A DNA stretch of 64,000 bases from Athripsodes cinereus (GCA_947579605.1 OX388311.1:26352951-26416950); one strand, 5' to 3'. Counted from the first letter of the stretch, positions 44,830 through 56,684 are shown. The notes: a model not told the origin generated them from the letters alone. A program made the numbers and translations.

Positions 44830-44933
44830 TGACGTCACGACTTTGATTAATTCAAAGTTTTAAACAACTGTCATCTGTGATGCTAGTCCATTTTCATACA
44901 TACAATTTTGAATTATTCGAAATCGTGACGTCA
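44830..44933. mobile_element. short foldback MITE with TGACGTCA ends
   Basis: GTGACGTCACGACTTTGATT (44829) and the complement of AATTCGAAATCGTGACGTCA (right, ends about 44932) are inverted. Each end carries the palindrome TGACGTCA, the binding site of CREB/ATF-type factors. Boundaries and duplication unclear. Confidence 0.5.
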
Positions 44934-44939
44934 TAATGT

Positions 44940-45645
44940 AACATCTCTTTAAATGGTGAAACGAAAAACATGATCGCTACAAAGACAAAGGGTAATTGGA
45001 TTTGAATGATTTGCATTTATAAAGACTCACATTCTATTTTTAAATATTCTTATTTATTGATTTGGCGGTAACGATGTGGTTAATAACATTATTACGAATG
45101 TTTGGAGACATTTGAATTCATCAAACATTGCGCTCGAGAATGGCAGGTTATCTGTTGAAACCTTGATCGCGCTAGAATGATTTTTTAGTGGTATTAGTAT
45201 AGTTTTCAACTACAAACATTCATTTTAAATATTCGTTAGAATATTAAACGCTACTGCTCCTTTTCAGTCTGTGACGAAATTCTTACTAGTCGAAGGTTTG
45301 AAGCATAATGTTCGACAATTAGTAAAATGTGGTTTGAAGGTAATTTATAAAATTATTACTTCTGAGGCTTAATATTTTGATAGGTTATCCCAAACGAATG
45401 GTTTATTTTAATTCAAAATGAACGAGCGGTTAAAATTATAAATAGACTTTGTTTCGATTTTATTTGCACGAAAACACCCTTGTAATGTTATCTAAACATT
45501 TTAGTCCAAAAGCTATGAAAAAAACGAAAAAATTTAATTCGTTGAAATATCAAATCAATGTAATTAATCTCCGTGTGTTCTTTTTCTAAAATCTTTATCA
45601 AATATCTATGAAATGATTAACCAATACGGAGTACCGAATTATTCA
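44940..45645. other. AT-rich spacer
   Basis: No gene or repeat recognised. Confidence 0.35.
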
Positions 45646-45649
45646 TACT

Positions 45650-45890
45650 TCTGAATAAGTAAAAAAGCCTATTCCAAAAATTCATACCCCATTTTATGCA
45701 ATTTGGCTTACATGCCCGCCAACATTTCTTACTAAGCAAGCGAATGTTATTAAGAATTAAATCTAAATGGTCAAACTTCGTACCTATGTACATAGTTAGC
45801 GAATGTCCGCGCTTCTTAACACCCTTCCTTTCAGATAAATACACTTTTTAATCACCCTATCGCAACAGACGTCCAAACTATTGCAACTTA
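45650..45890 (-). pseudogene. YADD LINE 3' fragment, minus strand
   Basis: The minus strand reads a diverged RMNE-region relic, then CIYLSERKGVKKRG, LILNNIRLLSKK and RACKPNC. This matches the second frame of the 31.4-kb LINE (IYLSERKGVRKRG ... ILKDGRVLSKRNRRAC). The SAYP end is lost. Confidence 0.7.
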
Positions 45891-45894
45891 TTTA

Positions 45895-46945
45895 CATAAT
45901 TTATATATTTTATCTACATTATAATGTATCCACAATATTTGCTTTTCAAATATATTTTTTTAACCTAATAGGTGTCAAATGTCTGGCGGCTGCTGATCAT
46001 CTCAATATGTTTCACAAAAATATAGCCAAGCAAGTAAGCTATAATATTTCAATAGGTACCTACCTATGCTAATATAAGCTACAGGCTGTAAAACTATTGC
46101 TCTCCCTAGTTAAGTAAATCTAATCAATTAAGTGGGTAGATAAGCTTTAAATGGGAAGGTGTATATCTTTCTATCCAAAGTCCCCTGATCGTAGACCACA
46201 ACCTGGTATGTTGGGGTTCTAATATTATTATTATTGGTTATCCGTAAATAATAATAACGGATGGTTATTATCATTGGACCGATATTAACCGCCGCCGCCG
46301 GCGTTTTAAGCTAGTGAAATTTTGAGGTTGCGCAGCAAAGATAAATAATTACTTAAAATAAGATTGATACTTTAATGTAAAAAAATGAAATGTTATGTGA
46401 AAAAGAGCTCTATATTTTTTTCACACTATGTAACTGAGAAAACTTGAAAGCAACTCGATGTTTCCATCAAAATTTATTTTGACGAATGCTCCTAAATTTT
46501 TATTTATCTTTGTATTAAAATAAAAAACATTCTCGTAGATCAATATCCCATTCGGGAATAAAGGGCAGAAACGTCAAAAAAGTCATCGCCTCAAATTTTT
46601 CTGATGCTCAGCATATTGTGAAACAGAGACGTTTAGGCTGTTTAAAAATTGTGAATGAAAGAATAGTGATTTTATGGCCGACTATCATTGGACATCAAAA
46701 TATGACTCAGCCAGGACCATTGTTTTTCCCGACATACACATATCAATAAAAATACGAATTTGGCTTATGAATACCTACATTCATTCATAAATGGAACATC
46801 ATACACTAATAAATTGACTGTAAATATTTAAGGTAATTTTTTTTATGTATGTTATGAAATATGTTATATATTTTCTATTTAAGTTTAAAATATGTTAAGT
46901 TTGGTTTTGTATACTATTATTGTTATTTTAAATGTTTGTATTTTG
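45895..46945. other. AT-rich spacer with decayed LINE relics
   Basis: GGCAGAAACGTC (46563), TATTGTGAAACAGAGACG (46615) and CCGACTATCATTGG (46678) follow the order of the family G LINE upstream region at 5520-5705 and are probably an old copy. A small hairpin (TCCGTAAATAATAATAACGGA) lies at 46239-46259. Confidence 0.35.
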
Positions 46946-47092
46946 TATAGACCGCCGCCCGGACACAAGCTAGCAATATGCAGCTTCGCCGGGTGAGATC
47001 TAAATACAAATTAAGTATAAGAAATGTTATAGTAGATATCTTGTTTATTTTGTTTATATTTTATGGTTTTTCAATAAAAAAAAAAAAAATTT
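46945..47092 (+). mobile_element. possible LINE 3' end with poly(A)
   Basis: A GC-rich patch (ACCGCCGCCCGGACACAAG, CAGCTTCGCCGGGTGAGATC) is followed by an AT-rich UTR, AATAAA and an A run (47079-47091). This looks like the end of a reverse-transcribed RNA. The coding part is too short to assign. Confidence 0.4.
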
Positions 47093-47097
47093 TCCTA

Positions 47098-47200
47098 ATA
47101 TCATCATCATCATCGCCCTCAACGCTCCTCTCGAGAGCACAGAGCAGAAACCAGCCTCCTCCATTCAGAGCGTCTCCGTGCCAATCGCTTCACCTGATAT
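47098..47200 (-). pseudogene. RTE-like LINE C-terminus (family G), minus strand
   Basis: The complement of the family G end: (GAT)n run at 47101-47115 on plus, then CGCCCTCAACGCTCCTCTCG, the EWRRLVSAL-coding segment and CGTGCCAATCGCTTCACC. About 33 codons. Directly follows the poly(A) of the previous element. Confidence 0.7.
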
Positions 47201-48475
47201 GCATATGTGAATCTCCTGATATAGATATGTGAATAAAATATATTTCTATGATTAAAATTAAGAGTCAAACCAGAGGAAAAACTTCATAATCCTTATATCT
47301 TATAAAAATGATTTTTGAATTTCCATACTAAACTTTCACCGGGCTATACTCTCGCATTTCAAGGAATTTGCGTTCCATTGACCTGACCATTACAAGATGA
47401 GGTATCTATGTGAAATAAAAACCCACTAAATGCCGTACTTTCTTTTTGAGGAGCGAGAAAAACAGCAAAAAAGAGTGTAAAAAAAAAGTGTGAATGAGAT
47501 AAAAAATACGTTTTTTACGTCAGTTTGAAAGGGTAAGAAAATATTCCTTACCGCCAAAATTGTGTACCATATTATATTGCCATACTAAAATTAATTAAGA
47601 AAATATCGATAATTTATTTCGAGTAAATGTATCATTATAAATGTATGTTACATAAAATAGTTTAATATGTGTTTTTTTAATACTTTTGCAACATGTTTTA
47701 CGCGAATTAACCAATATTTAAATAATTTGAACGTGTTACATGAAGATTCAAGAAACGAAAAAACATTATTTTTTGTTAACGGCAACATCGTTTTATAAAT
47801 ATTCTACGTCGGCCAATCACGTCGCTCGGTAATTTGACATATTGGAAACGACGCCATTTATATTTTGACAAAATAAAGACGCTATAATATGTCTATTTTG
47901 TAAAGTCTGCGTTCCGTACAGAATTATTTGTTTAACTACTACATTTTATAAAATAATAAACTTCATAGTATGACAATAAAATATTGTACTTTATATTATA
48001 TACAAATGTGAGTGGTACCACTCATACACAATATTATGTACAGAGTGAATTAAGTGAAGTGATAGTGAACACTATAACAAATATTTTTGGACTAAATAAA
48101 AGGTAATAATGATGTTTATGTACACATTCATATAAAACCAATAGATATAATGAACTAAGTAATATGATACATTAGTTTCTACGAAGAAATGTTTGAGGTT
48201 ATGCCTTAAAAACACAAGTAAATATAACATTTGTTACAGGAGTCAGTTTTGTTTGACAACTCATTTCATTTAATTCATTATGAACTTATAAACTGACATT
48301 ATACAATTACATCTGAAGTAATTTACTATTTTAAGAAATACCGTGATATTATTTAATTGATATTGATAATATTAAGTTAGTAGATGCAACATTATGAAGA
48401 AATCATATTAATCGTATTTAATCGTGAGTAATTTACAACAAGATATTAAAACTTTGTTTTTTTACCTTTTTACAG

Positions 48476-48659
48476 AAATAATGGAAAATGCATAACAATA
48501 AACATTGATTAAAACGATTCTGATGTTAAAGGATTATTCATTACCATGACAATGACATTTGAGGGCTAGGAAAAGATTACATGATTAATGCAAAGGCACC
48601 CTGAATCTTGGAAGCTGGTTCTGCCTTGTGATTCTAAGAGAGCATTAATTATTATAAAG
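48476..48659 (+). ncRNA. candidate non-coding exon with strong splice signals
   Basis: Preceded by a pyrimidine tract and TTTTTACAG (acceptor) and followed by AAAG then GTAAGAAT (donor). All three frames contain stops. A second acceptor, TTTTTCTTTACAG, ends at 49110. Without expression data this is only a candidate. Confidence 0.2.
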
Positions 48660-49198
48660 GTAAGAATATATTTGTTAATTTAAACACAACAGCACATAAA
48701 GCATAAGGAACTTAAGTCATAGTAACAAAAAAATAAGGCCAATTGCAGTGTTTTATATGAATTTAATTTATAAGACATTTAATACTTACATATATTATAT
48801 TTTATATATATAATAACAAGAATATGTAGCCAAATAATAGGGATAACTAATTATTTATCACTTTTTTTTTTTTTTTTTTTTAATTTTGGCTATCCACCCG
48901 TTATCGAGTGACTTGAGACAATATTTATCACTTTGAATTATATTATAATTAATGAAAATGTTACACTGTAAACTGAGACATGAATCATAAATTTTAAATA
49001 AAGCGTACCAAGATTGAACTAGGTATCACTAAACGAACCATAATTTTTGTAAAATCTGTGTAAGAGAGTTATCTAAAATGTGTTATATAATATATTATTT
49101 TTCTTTACAGATATGACTGGTTATTCATTTCAATAACAAGAATGACAAAATCAAATATTTGGATGTTAGTTAATAAATTGAAGACAGTAAAATATCCA

Positions 49199-49420
49199 AA
49201 AAGTGGAGATTTGAAAGCATTTGCCGAGTGCTTGGCAACGTCATGATGACCTAGCATGGTACAAGAAGAAGAGAATTAAAAATAATACATAATTTTATTA
49301 TTTTACTCAAGAAGTGGAGATTGGGAAGCCTTTGCCATGTGCTTGGCAACGTCTAGAGGACCTAGCATAGTATAGGAAGAAAAAAATAAAAAATAAAAAA
49401 CAAATTTATTATTTTACTCA
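49199..49420 (+). repeat. ~112-bp tandem duplication
   Basis: Two units, 49203-49314 and 49315-49420, sharing AAGTGGAGATT, GTGCTTGGCAACGTC, GACCTAGCAT and ATTATTTTACTCA. One frame reads SGD.(K/E)AFA.CLATS in both, perhaps an old LINE tail. Confidence 0.7.
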
Positions 49421-49421
49421 T

Positions 49422-49444
49422 TCACTGTGTTTAGGTAGTAGAAT
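49422..49444 (-). mobile_element. family F end fragment, F7
   Basis: TCACTGTGTTTAGGTAGTAG matches the family F end with CGGTGT-sized loss; no arms follow. Confidence 0.5.
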
Positions 49445-49904
49445 TAAATAAATCTTATATTATGTATTTTTGGTCCAATATATAAAACTAAATTTAGTTT
49501 TCTATTTTTTGTGAGATAATATTATCAGTAGATAAATAAAATATGGCTCCTTTTTTAAGAATGATTTATTTTTTGTTCTGCATTGAGTATGGCATGGTGA
49601 GTAGGTAAGTATTGCAATGGTTTTCGTACATATTATTTCATTACATTAGCTTGATTAATCTGTATTAGAGTGTATGAGCCTTTTTAATAAGTAAACTTGT
49701 GTGAAGGAGGTGTTAGGTACTGCTTACATACATGAAATTACTTACACTTATTGTAACATGTATATTTATTATTCTCAGCTATATCTAATTATTAGGTATT
49801 CAAATATTTAACATTTTAAAATATCTTTTTATTTTCCCAACAATTCCATTACAGCAACCATTTCTTGAATTTGGAAAAAAATAGTTTATTTTCTAACTGT
49901 ATAT

Positions 49905-50215
49905 CCCATGGAACATCCAGCAAAAAATAGATTTCCAACTTTCTGTAAGTTCTTCAGCATTCTGTAAAAGGTTGATATTTGAACAAATACATTTTACGTA
50001 AGTGATGAGGCTATGCCATGCATTATTTATTTATGGTACAAAGTGGACAACCAGCGTGATTATAACATGCAGCTGGTCTACTGAATCCTTCACTTTTGTG
50101 TTGTATCCTATTGATATCACCCATCCTGATTGCCTAACCTTTATATCGGCACGGAAGGGGCAACCTGCATGTTTATTACATGCACATGAATTGCAAATCC
50201 ACATGCTATGACCAG
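49905..50215 (+). mobile_element. SINE-A copies, old composite
   Basis: First part: CATGGAACATCCAGC, CTGTAAGTTCTTCAG, GTAAAAGGTTGATATTTGAAC, CATGCAGCTGGTCTACTG. Second part restarts at CACCCATCCTGATTGCC and repeats GGCACGGAAGGGGCAACCTGC and TTATTACATGCA. It looks like two partial copies joined. Confidence 0.55.
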
Positions 50216-50321
50216 GCTATATATGCCCATTTTCATTGAGGGGGTTATTTCAAGACTCAATACCCACATAAAATAAAAACCCACCAATTATAATATTTCC
50301 TTTTTAAGATGTAATTACTAC

Positions 50322-50478
50322 TACTACTACTATACCATCACGGCACATCCCACAAGTGGGGTAGCCAGCAGATCAGCTGCATGTAAGAAACATACAAACT
50401 GTCCTCTTTGTGCCAGTATAAAATCAAGACATTCAGGATGGGTGGCAAACCTCAACGCTGAATTTAAGATGTAAAATG
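50322..50478 (-). mobile_element. SINE-A copy, 5'-truncated
   Basis: (CTA)n, then ATACCATCACGGCACATCCC to GAATTTAAGATGTAAAATG. Very close to the 41300 copy. On its own strand it is 5'-truncated at the CATTTTACATC block and has a (TAG)n tail. Confidence 0.85.
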
Positions 50479-50887
50479 AACTGCATTTAAGTAAGGTAAA
50501 ACAAGAAGCACATTTTTTGCATCTGTTGGAAAGAATAAAAAACAATGTCGTGTCAATGAGTCAACTTTTTTTCTTTTTTTTTGGATGGCTTTTCACCCAT
50601 TTAGAGTGTTATCGCCAGGAAACAGTCTGAACTCTTCTTTCTCTCAATAGAAGCAGAGTGTATCTATAACACTATTCACAAGATATTCAGGGTGACCCAT
50701 GGTTGCCAAAATTGTGTGGCCATATATGATTTTCACTCTATCATAATACAAATCTTACTTTTCATTATTCTGTTTCATATTGAAATGTCTACCTTTTCTT
50801 AAAGAATATTTACTCACGGTACCTTTTTTACAATGTAACGGGTATTTGTACCGATAACTGCTTATGTCAACACCAAATTACCGTACA

Positions 50888-51897
50888 TCTAATATATAAA
50901 ATTCTCGTGTCACGGTGTTTGTTATCACACTCCTCAGAAACGACTTAACAGATTTTGATGTAATTTTGTGTGCTTATCGAGTAGGTCTGAGAATCGGGCA
51001 ACATCTATTTCATACCCCTTAAAGTTAAGGGTGGTCCACCCCATTTTTTTTTTTAATTTAGGGCAAAATATTTTTTTATGCATACAGCCCTAAGTTTTTA
51101 CCCTTCCACCATCAACCCCATTTTTTTAATAGCGATATAAGTACATAATTGAAATAATAAAACAAATGTTTTATTCTACTAATGGTTTATTATGTGAGAG
51201 AGACGTCTTTCGTCTGATGAGGACATTGTCAATCTGATTTTAAAAATACAACATCATTCATATATATAAAAATATTTACAATAACAATGATAAGAGAGTA
51301 TAATATAATATTATAATGAAGTATGTATCAGTAACTAATTCTAAGAAATCACTAATTACAATGCGAGAGGGAGAACAATATGTATATGTATTTGTGTGAC
51401 AAGGACAAGCATATGCTGATTTCTTAGAATTAGTTACTGATACATACTTCATTATAATATTATATTATACTCTCTTATCATTGTTATTGTAAATATTTTT
51501 ATATATATGAATGATGTTGTATTTTTAAAATCAGATTGACAATGTCCTCATCAGACGAAAGACGTCTCTCTCACATAATAAACCATTAGTAGAATAAAAC
51601 ATTTGTTTTATTATTTCGATATGGAATTCTACTACCTAAACACCGACACAGTGAATAAGTACATAATTCATCATTTTCAACTCCGGTCGATTACTGCAGT
51701 TATCCCCGCCAGGCGTCTTCTATAAGTCTAAATAAAAATTACTTTAATAATTTGTCTACAACGCTTCATTTGTCTTTTAATTATTATAACATCCTCACAC
51801 CTTTATAGTCTTTAGTTATTTTTTATTGAACTCAAAATAATTTCCAAAAAATAATGTAGGTATAGGATGGCAAAACAACGTTTGCCGGGTCAGCTAG
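50888..51897 (+). mobile_element. non-autonomous Helitron, split by F6
   Basis: Begins TCTAATATATAAAATTCTCG after an A and ends GGGTCAGCTAG before a T, the A/T insertion site of Helitrons. The CTAG end is preceded by a hairpin, GGCAAA-acaacg-TTTGCC (51869-51886). The left part (CGTGTCACGGTGTTTGTT, GTAGGTCTGAGAATCGGGCA) resembles Helitrons common in insects. There is no helicase. Without the nested F6 and its duplication it would be about 490 bp. Confidence 0.8.
51151..51654 (+). mobile_element. family F element F6 with perfect 200-bp inverted arms
   Basis: Left arm 51151-51350, loop 51351-51417, right arm 51418-51617. I compared the arms base by base from 51181 to 51350 and found no mismatch. 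The right end carries the family tail GGAATTCTACTACCTAAACA..CGACACAGTGA. A perfect 14-bp duplication, ATAAGTACATAATT, flanks it (51137-51150 and 51655-51668). Within each arm lie GAGACGTCTTTCGTC and GACATTGTCAATC. Confidence 0.9.
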
Positions 51898-51899
51898 TG

Positions 51900-53165
51900 T
51901 AATTATAAAGTAGGTATATATTCAAGGGTAGATGGTGTGAATCTCATTAAATTCTACCCTAATTATTATAGATATAACGTAGAGCGTTCTCCTTGTATAT
52001 TAACCACGGTAGATATTCTATTAAAATCTAGTGTTTCTTTAGGTTAGGCTGTAGGAAGTTATGAAAAACAAATATTAGAATTTGTGATAGGTACTTGCCT
52101 AGGTGATGTCGTGCATGTCAGGATCAAAGAGATCATGATATATTTTTTAAACCTTTTTTAAATATGTTTTATAACTGATACAAGGATTTTAGGAAACGCT
52201 TTGCGTTTGAATAAATAAGTATCTTAACGCGTCCTTTGAAAAAATAGAACGTCAGTATTTTTTTGACTAAGCAATGTTAAAAATACTATCAAAATAAACC
52301 AAACTGTACCCCTAAATACCTTTCAGTAAGCAATATGCTTATCTCATTCAGGTGGAGTAGGTAGGCAGCGGAAGAAATCGATCATCAGGATACTGACTAT
52401 TATTAATCCAAGTGTTTTTCATATAAAAAAAATTAACACTTATATCACACTGAAAAACATTAAATGTAGTTCTGCCAAAAAGAATATAAATTTTACTAAA
52501 AAATATTTTTATATTATATGTTTCTTTATTTTTTATACCTTTATAAATAAAAGTTAATACACTCTCATTGTAATTCGTTATAGTTCCGGCCACATAATAA
52601 TGCTAAGGAAGACGAAGTAACAGCGAAGAATAGCATGGTAAACTGGTGTTTTAATAAGAAGGTACAGGTTGTATTATACCTAATTTATAATATAGAGTAT
52701 ACATGGATTAAGGGTGTTTACTCAGGACCAGACTACTAGACCCAGAAGGTGGATAAAGTCAACACAGGTATAATGGAATGATCTTTTGTTTTTATAGCTA
52801 AACGAGAATAAAATAAATATCCCAGATTAGTATATTCTGCGTTTAATTATAATTTTAATCAAGCTTGATGCTATCTTTGCGCTAAATTTTGTTAACGTAA
52901 TCAACTTACCGTATCCTTCACTCAAATAACATTTACCTGGACACAGCAGCAACTACGTCATACCAATTATTATCATCAAAATTTACTTATCCGTTTTCTG
53001 AAATTAATGTTTGTCTTAATTCTGACTCAAGTTCAAATTATGTTAGTTGAAAGCATCTCCCATTATATAAGAACAAATTCTACTTTATATATACATTTCC
53101 AAATTTGAATTTTAGTTATGCATCACGGGGTACCGAGTAACAATATAACTGCCATTTTTTTCTCT
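51900..53165. other. AT-rich spacer
   Basis: No gene or repeat recognised; the minus frame at 52348-52593 has no features. Confidence 0.35.
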
Positions 53166-53169
53166 GTCT

Positions 53170-53295
53170 CGATACAGTATGTCACCCATCCAGAATATTT
53201 AGTATTTTTACGGGTATCGAGAGGACAACCTGTATATTTATTACATGCAGTTAATCTACTGGCTACCCCAGTTATCATACATGCCTTAATAGTAG
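53170..53295 (+). mobile_element. SINE-A 3' half
   Basis: GTCACCCATCCAGAATATTTAG, GAGAGGACAACCTG, TTATTACATGCAGTTAATC and CTACTGGCTACCCCAG. The 112-codon frame here crosses the SINE and is not a gene. Confidence 0.65.
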
Positions 53296-53466
53296 TCACA
53301 TTTAAAGTGTTTTTTTATCCCTTTTTCATTCATCCTTTAACGGTTGTTTCAGGAGTTTATACTTTCAGGTGGAAACGAATTTCCTGTAATCAGAATAATA
53401 CAGAGTCAATTAAGTCATTTCTTTCCATAATATTCACTTCACTCGTATATTGTTAGCATAATAACC

Positions 53467-53547
53467 TGTAAGACGATATTTTTTAGTAAACACTGTAAGA
53501 CGATATTTTTTATTTAACACTGTTAAATAAAAAATATCGTCTTTCAG
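53467..53547. repeat. 27-bp unit, two direct copies and one inverted
   Basis: TGTAAGACGATATTTTTTA starts at about 53467 and 53494. The complement (TAAAAAATATCGTCTT) fills 53521-53547. The last two units form a hairpin with about 23 paired bases and almost no loop. Confidence 0.8.
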
Positions 53548-53554
53548 GGTGTGA

Positions 53555-56445
53555 TTTATTATAGAGACAAATAATGGTATGCTTTTTCATAGCATTTTTT
53601 TGACAATCAAGTCATTACTTCTCACGACATGTCTAACGATGATGTCAACATAGGAACGGAATATTGTGAAAGATGATCATCTAGGTCCTCGAAAACCTTG
53701 TAGATCGAAGCACATTCTCAAGAATAAGACTTTTAGATAGTGAAGTCGCATTCTTTTCGTATTTTTTGTGAGAAATTGATAGATCGAAATATAACTAAGT
53801 GTTTGGAACAAGTATGAATTTAGGTGTTAGGGTATTAATTATATGGTGTTGGTAGTTGGTCGATGTTTTCTTGTGGGAAGCACAAGCATACTAATAATAA
53901 TAATAATATTGTAGATGGATGGTAGAGAGAGAAGAGACGACCTGGAGCTAATCTCCTTCGTGACTTGCATAGTCTCGTGGTTGCGCCTGCCTGCTCCTGG
54001 GGGAGAAATTGCTAGTGTTCCACTGTGGCAGAGGAGACACTTAGGGGGCCCCTACGTTTACTTCTGATAATAATATATTATCAGTACAGTAGAACCCTTG
54101 TATGAGGAAATAGAACGACTTGCTGAACTCAAAAAACAATTAATTCACTAAATAAGTTGAAAACTTAATTATTGAATAAAAAAAGCGTACTCGTAAAATT
54201 TAAAGTATAGATGCTTATACCTTCATCTTTTAAATCCATTTTTGAGAATTTTTAAATTATTGTTTTGATTGAGTTGACGTTTATTTTGTAAAACTCTATG
54301 TTTAAATACGAAAGAAAATACAATTGGTTTTAGTTTTACTCTATATTTAATTATATAGTAACCTGGTTTTGACTAACAAAGTCATTGTCAAACCTATCGT
54401 TGTATTAGAAACGCTAGTCATTTTAATGTTTCACTTTTTACTACTGCATTGAGCTTAATTGACGTTAAGTTTACTTGAGAGATTTTTTAATTCCTCTGAA
54501 GTTACAAGTCGTATTGAACAGAGAAGTGATATTATAACGTTACAAGTCTAAATAATTCAAAGCTTTTAAAACCTTTGCCACTGTTGGTGGAAATCATTCA
54601 AACTCTCATCTCACTTAAAAAGTGAAAATGAAAACTAGTGACGCTAATCAGATGAATTCTTACCCTTCTAGCTACCACATTATATCCATATGCATTGTAA
54701 ATCCTTAGAATAATTTTGCAAAATTTTTGTAAACATACAATCGTAAAGGAGGATAAATTTGAATATAAAGACGTTAAGCACATATCGTCCTGTACATTAT
54801 CAGTATGATCATAATGTAATAAATCAGTGTTGAAGGAATTATATCACGTATAATGTAGTATCTACATACATACATATAGTATACAATATGATACCTGTTT
54901 GATAATAATAACACTGTACCTAAAATATATCTATATACAGGGTATTCGTATACCCATGGATCAGTCGAAGTAAAGTGATAAAGGGCCTCAATGTGTGTCA
55001 AAATAAGTCACAAGATTTAAAGAAGTCAATTTAAAGTTTTAGTTCTTAGTTAAATGCATATATTTACTCCTCTATAAACCTGCTCATAGCAATTCTCGAC
55101 ACACTTTAATTTCATATCGTAAAAAATGTCAACATAAGTCCAAAGTTTATTAAATGAACCTTTTTTTTTTAAAAAAAAGTAATCAGATATCTCGATTAGA
55201 TAAACAGGTTAACACAGTATAATAATGTACAACATCTTGATGTTTTCCAACTAACCTAAATTAGAAAGCGAAGGCGAAATAATGATTTGAATATTTTCGT
55301 ATCAAAAGTTTTCATTGTTTCCATTTTCTGACATTCTCATGAAAGTCTTGTACCTGTGTGAATGAAGATATGAAGAATATTACTCAACAGAAAAAAATTA
55401 GTAAAATGCGAAAACTACGTTTATCATTTATAAACCACTGGTAAAAAGAGCGCTGTTGAGAAGTTGTTGGGGTGCATAATATTAAGACCCTCAATACTCA
55501 GCTTCAGCTGATCTAGGGTAACATATACACCCTGTATACCTACTTAAGAAAATATAATACATATTAGTATATTGATGTAAGTAATGATATTATTGATATT
55601 AATAACGTGAAAGGACGTGTGCTGCATACTATAAAAATTACATATTACTCCCATAGTAATTATGTATGTACGTATGTATATGCCTACACAATATTTTCTT
55701 ATGCAAAGCAACGTTCGTAAAACGGGAGAGGTGATGATCTTTTAAAGATTATAGGCATTTGAAAAATAAATTATGATGATTTACCAAAAATGTAAACTGT
55801 TTTCTAGAAATCATTTCTCTAATGTAGGGACACTCGGTAACGATATCCATGCGCTCCAAATGATGGGAATGTTTTTCCATCCTCTTCTGTCCTAGGTTTT
55901 GTAAATTGCTTTGTAGGCTGAGAGAGCCATGGTCTGCTTTAGGTAGTTCATTCATCTCATTGTAATTTTCCCTCTTAGTCTCTGATCAGACGTAGTTTAC
56001 CAAAAGTAATCACTTGAGCCAGCTTTGTGCCAATTTGTTGGCTTTGCAATATCTTAACAAAATAATAATATCGTAACAAAATTCTCCAATTTTGAAATAT
56101 TTGATTGGTTTTTACATTAATCATACTCAAATCTCGTAATGCAGTACTAAGGCACATATAAAATGTAATTACATTCAAGGTTTTTATGAAATTTTGTAGC
56201 ATGTAACAAAAGATGTCCGTGTGAATGGCAGAAAATGGAATCATTGAATATTTTAATAAAATATCTAAATAATAATATTGTATTCGTTTACTAATTTGCG
56301 TTTGTTGGAAGAAATCGAGTCTTTGCGATAAACTGATTATCAACATTGTCAACTTAAGAAGAAAAATGAATAAAAAACTAAATTTATATTACCTTGAATA
56401 AAACTATATTAAATTTCTACAAACTTAATACAATTATTAAAATAA
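53555..56445. other. long AT-rich spacer with LINE relics
   Basis: At 53635-53700 GATGTCAACATAGGAACGG and ATTGTGAAAGATGATC resemble the family G LINE upstream region (5600-5640). At 53915-54065 a GC-rich block (GACGACCTGGAGC, CGTGGTTGCGCCTGCC, GGGGGCCCC) is preceded by (TAA)n at 53895-53910. It may be a LINE 3' end on the minus strand, but I could not assign it. No gene supported. Confidence 0.35.
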
Positions 56446-56449
56446 AAGG

Positions 56450-56518
56450 TCTTCCACTCTTTTCTATAAGGTTTTGAGTGCCCTGCAAATGGCGGGTTTC
56501 GTGAAATTATCATGAATG
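56450..56518 (+). mobile_element. SINE-A 5' fragment
   Basis: GGTCTTCCACTCTTTTCTATAAGG, GAGTGCCCTGCAAATGGCGGG then a changed TTCGTGAAA. Confidence 0.55.
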
Positions 56519-56684
56519 AAAAAAAGGTACCTATGCTTTATTTATTTATTACACAAGTAACAGCATAAGCCTTTATGCAATACAATATAACAATACATAA
56601 TAACAATTCTAATAGTTATATAGAGAGTAGGTATACGTAGATAGAGATAGATTAAAATAATTATTGATTGTATGATTCTTCTCT

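Larger units (their letters stand above)
47230..49900. other. low-repeat interval, possible unannotated transcript
   Basis: This is one of the few intervals with little recognisable TE sequence. A GC-richer patch at 47805-47865 (GTCGGCCAATCACGTCGCTCGG, with CCAAT) could be a promoter. Splice-like signals follow (see 48476). A T run lies at 48864-48882. Two copies of a ~112-bp unit (GTGGAGAT, GCATTTGCCGAGTGCTTGGC, TTTTATTATTTTACTCA) occupy 49199-49420. Confidence 0.35.

Noticed and set aside
51181..51590. Hammerhead in F6 from the plus-strand CTGATGAGG at 51214
   Set aside because: No GAAA and no helix II follow in a compatible position on that strand. Only the loose TTGACAA form on the tail strand fits the shared layout.
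53915..54065. LINE 3' coding end on the minus strand
   Set aside because: The (TAA)n tail and GC content fit, but no frame gives a recognisable LINE motif. Left as an unassigned GC-rich block.
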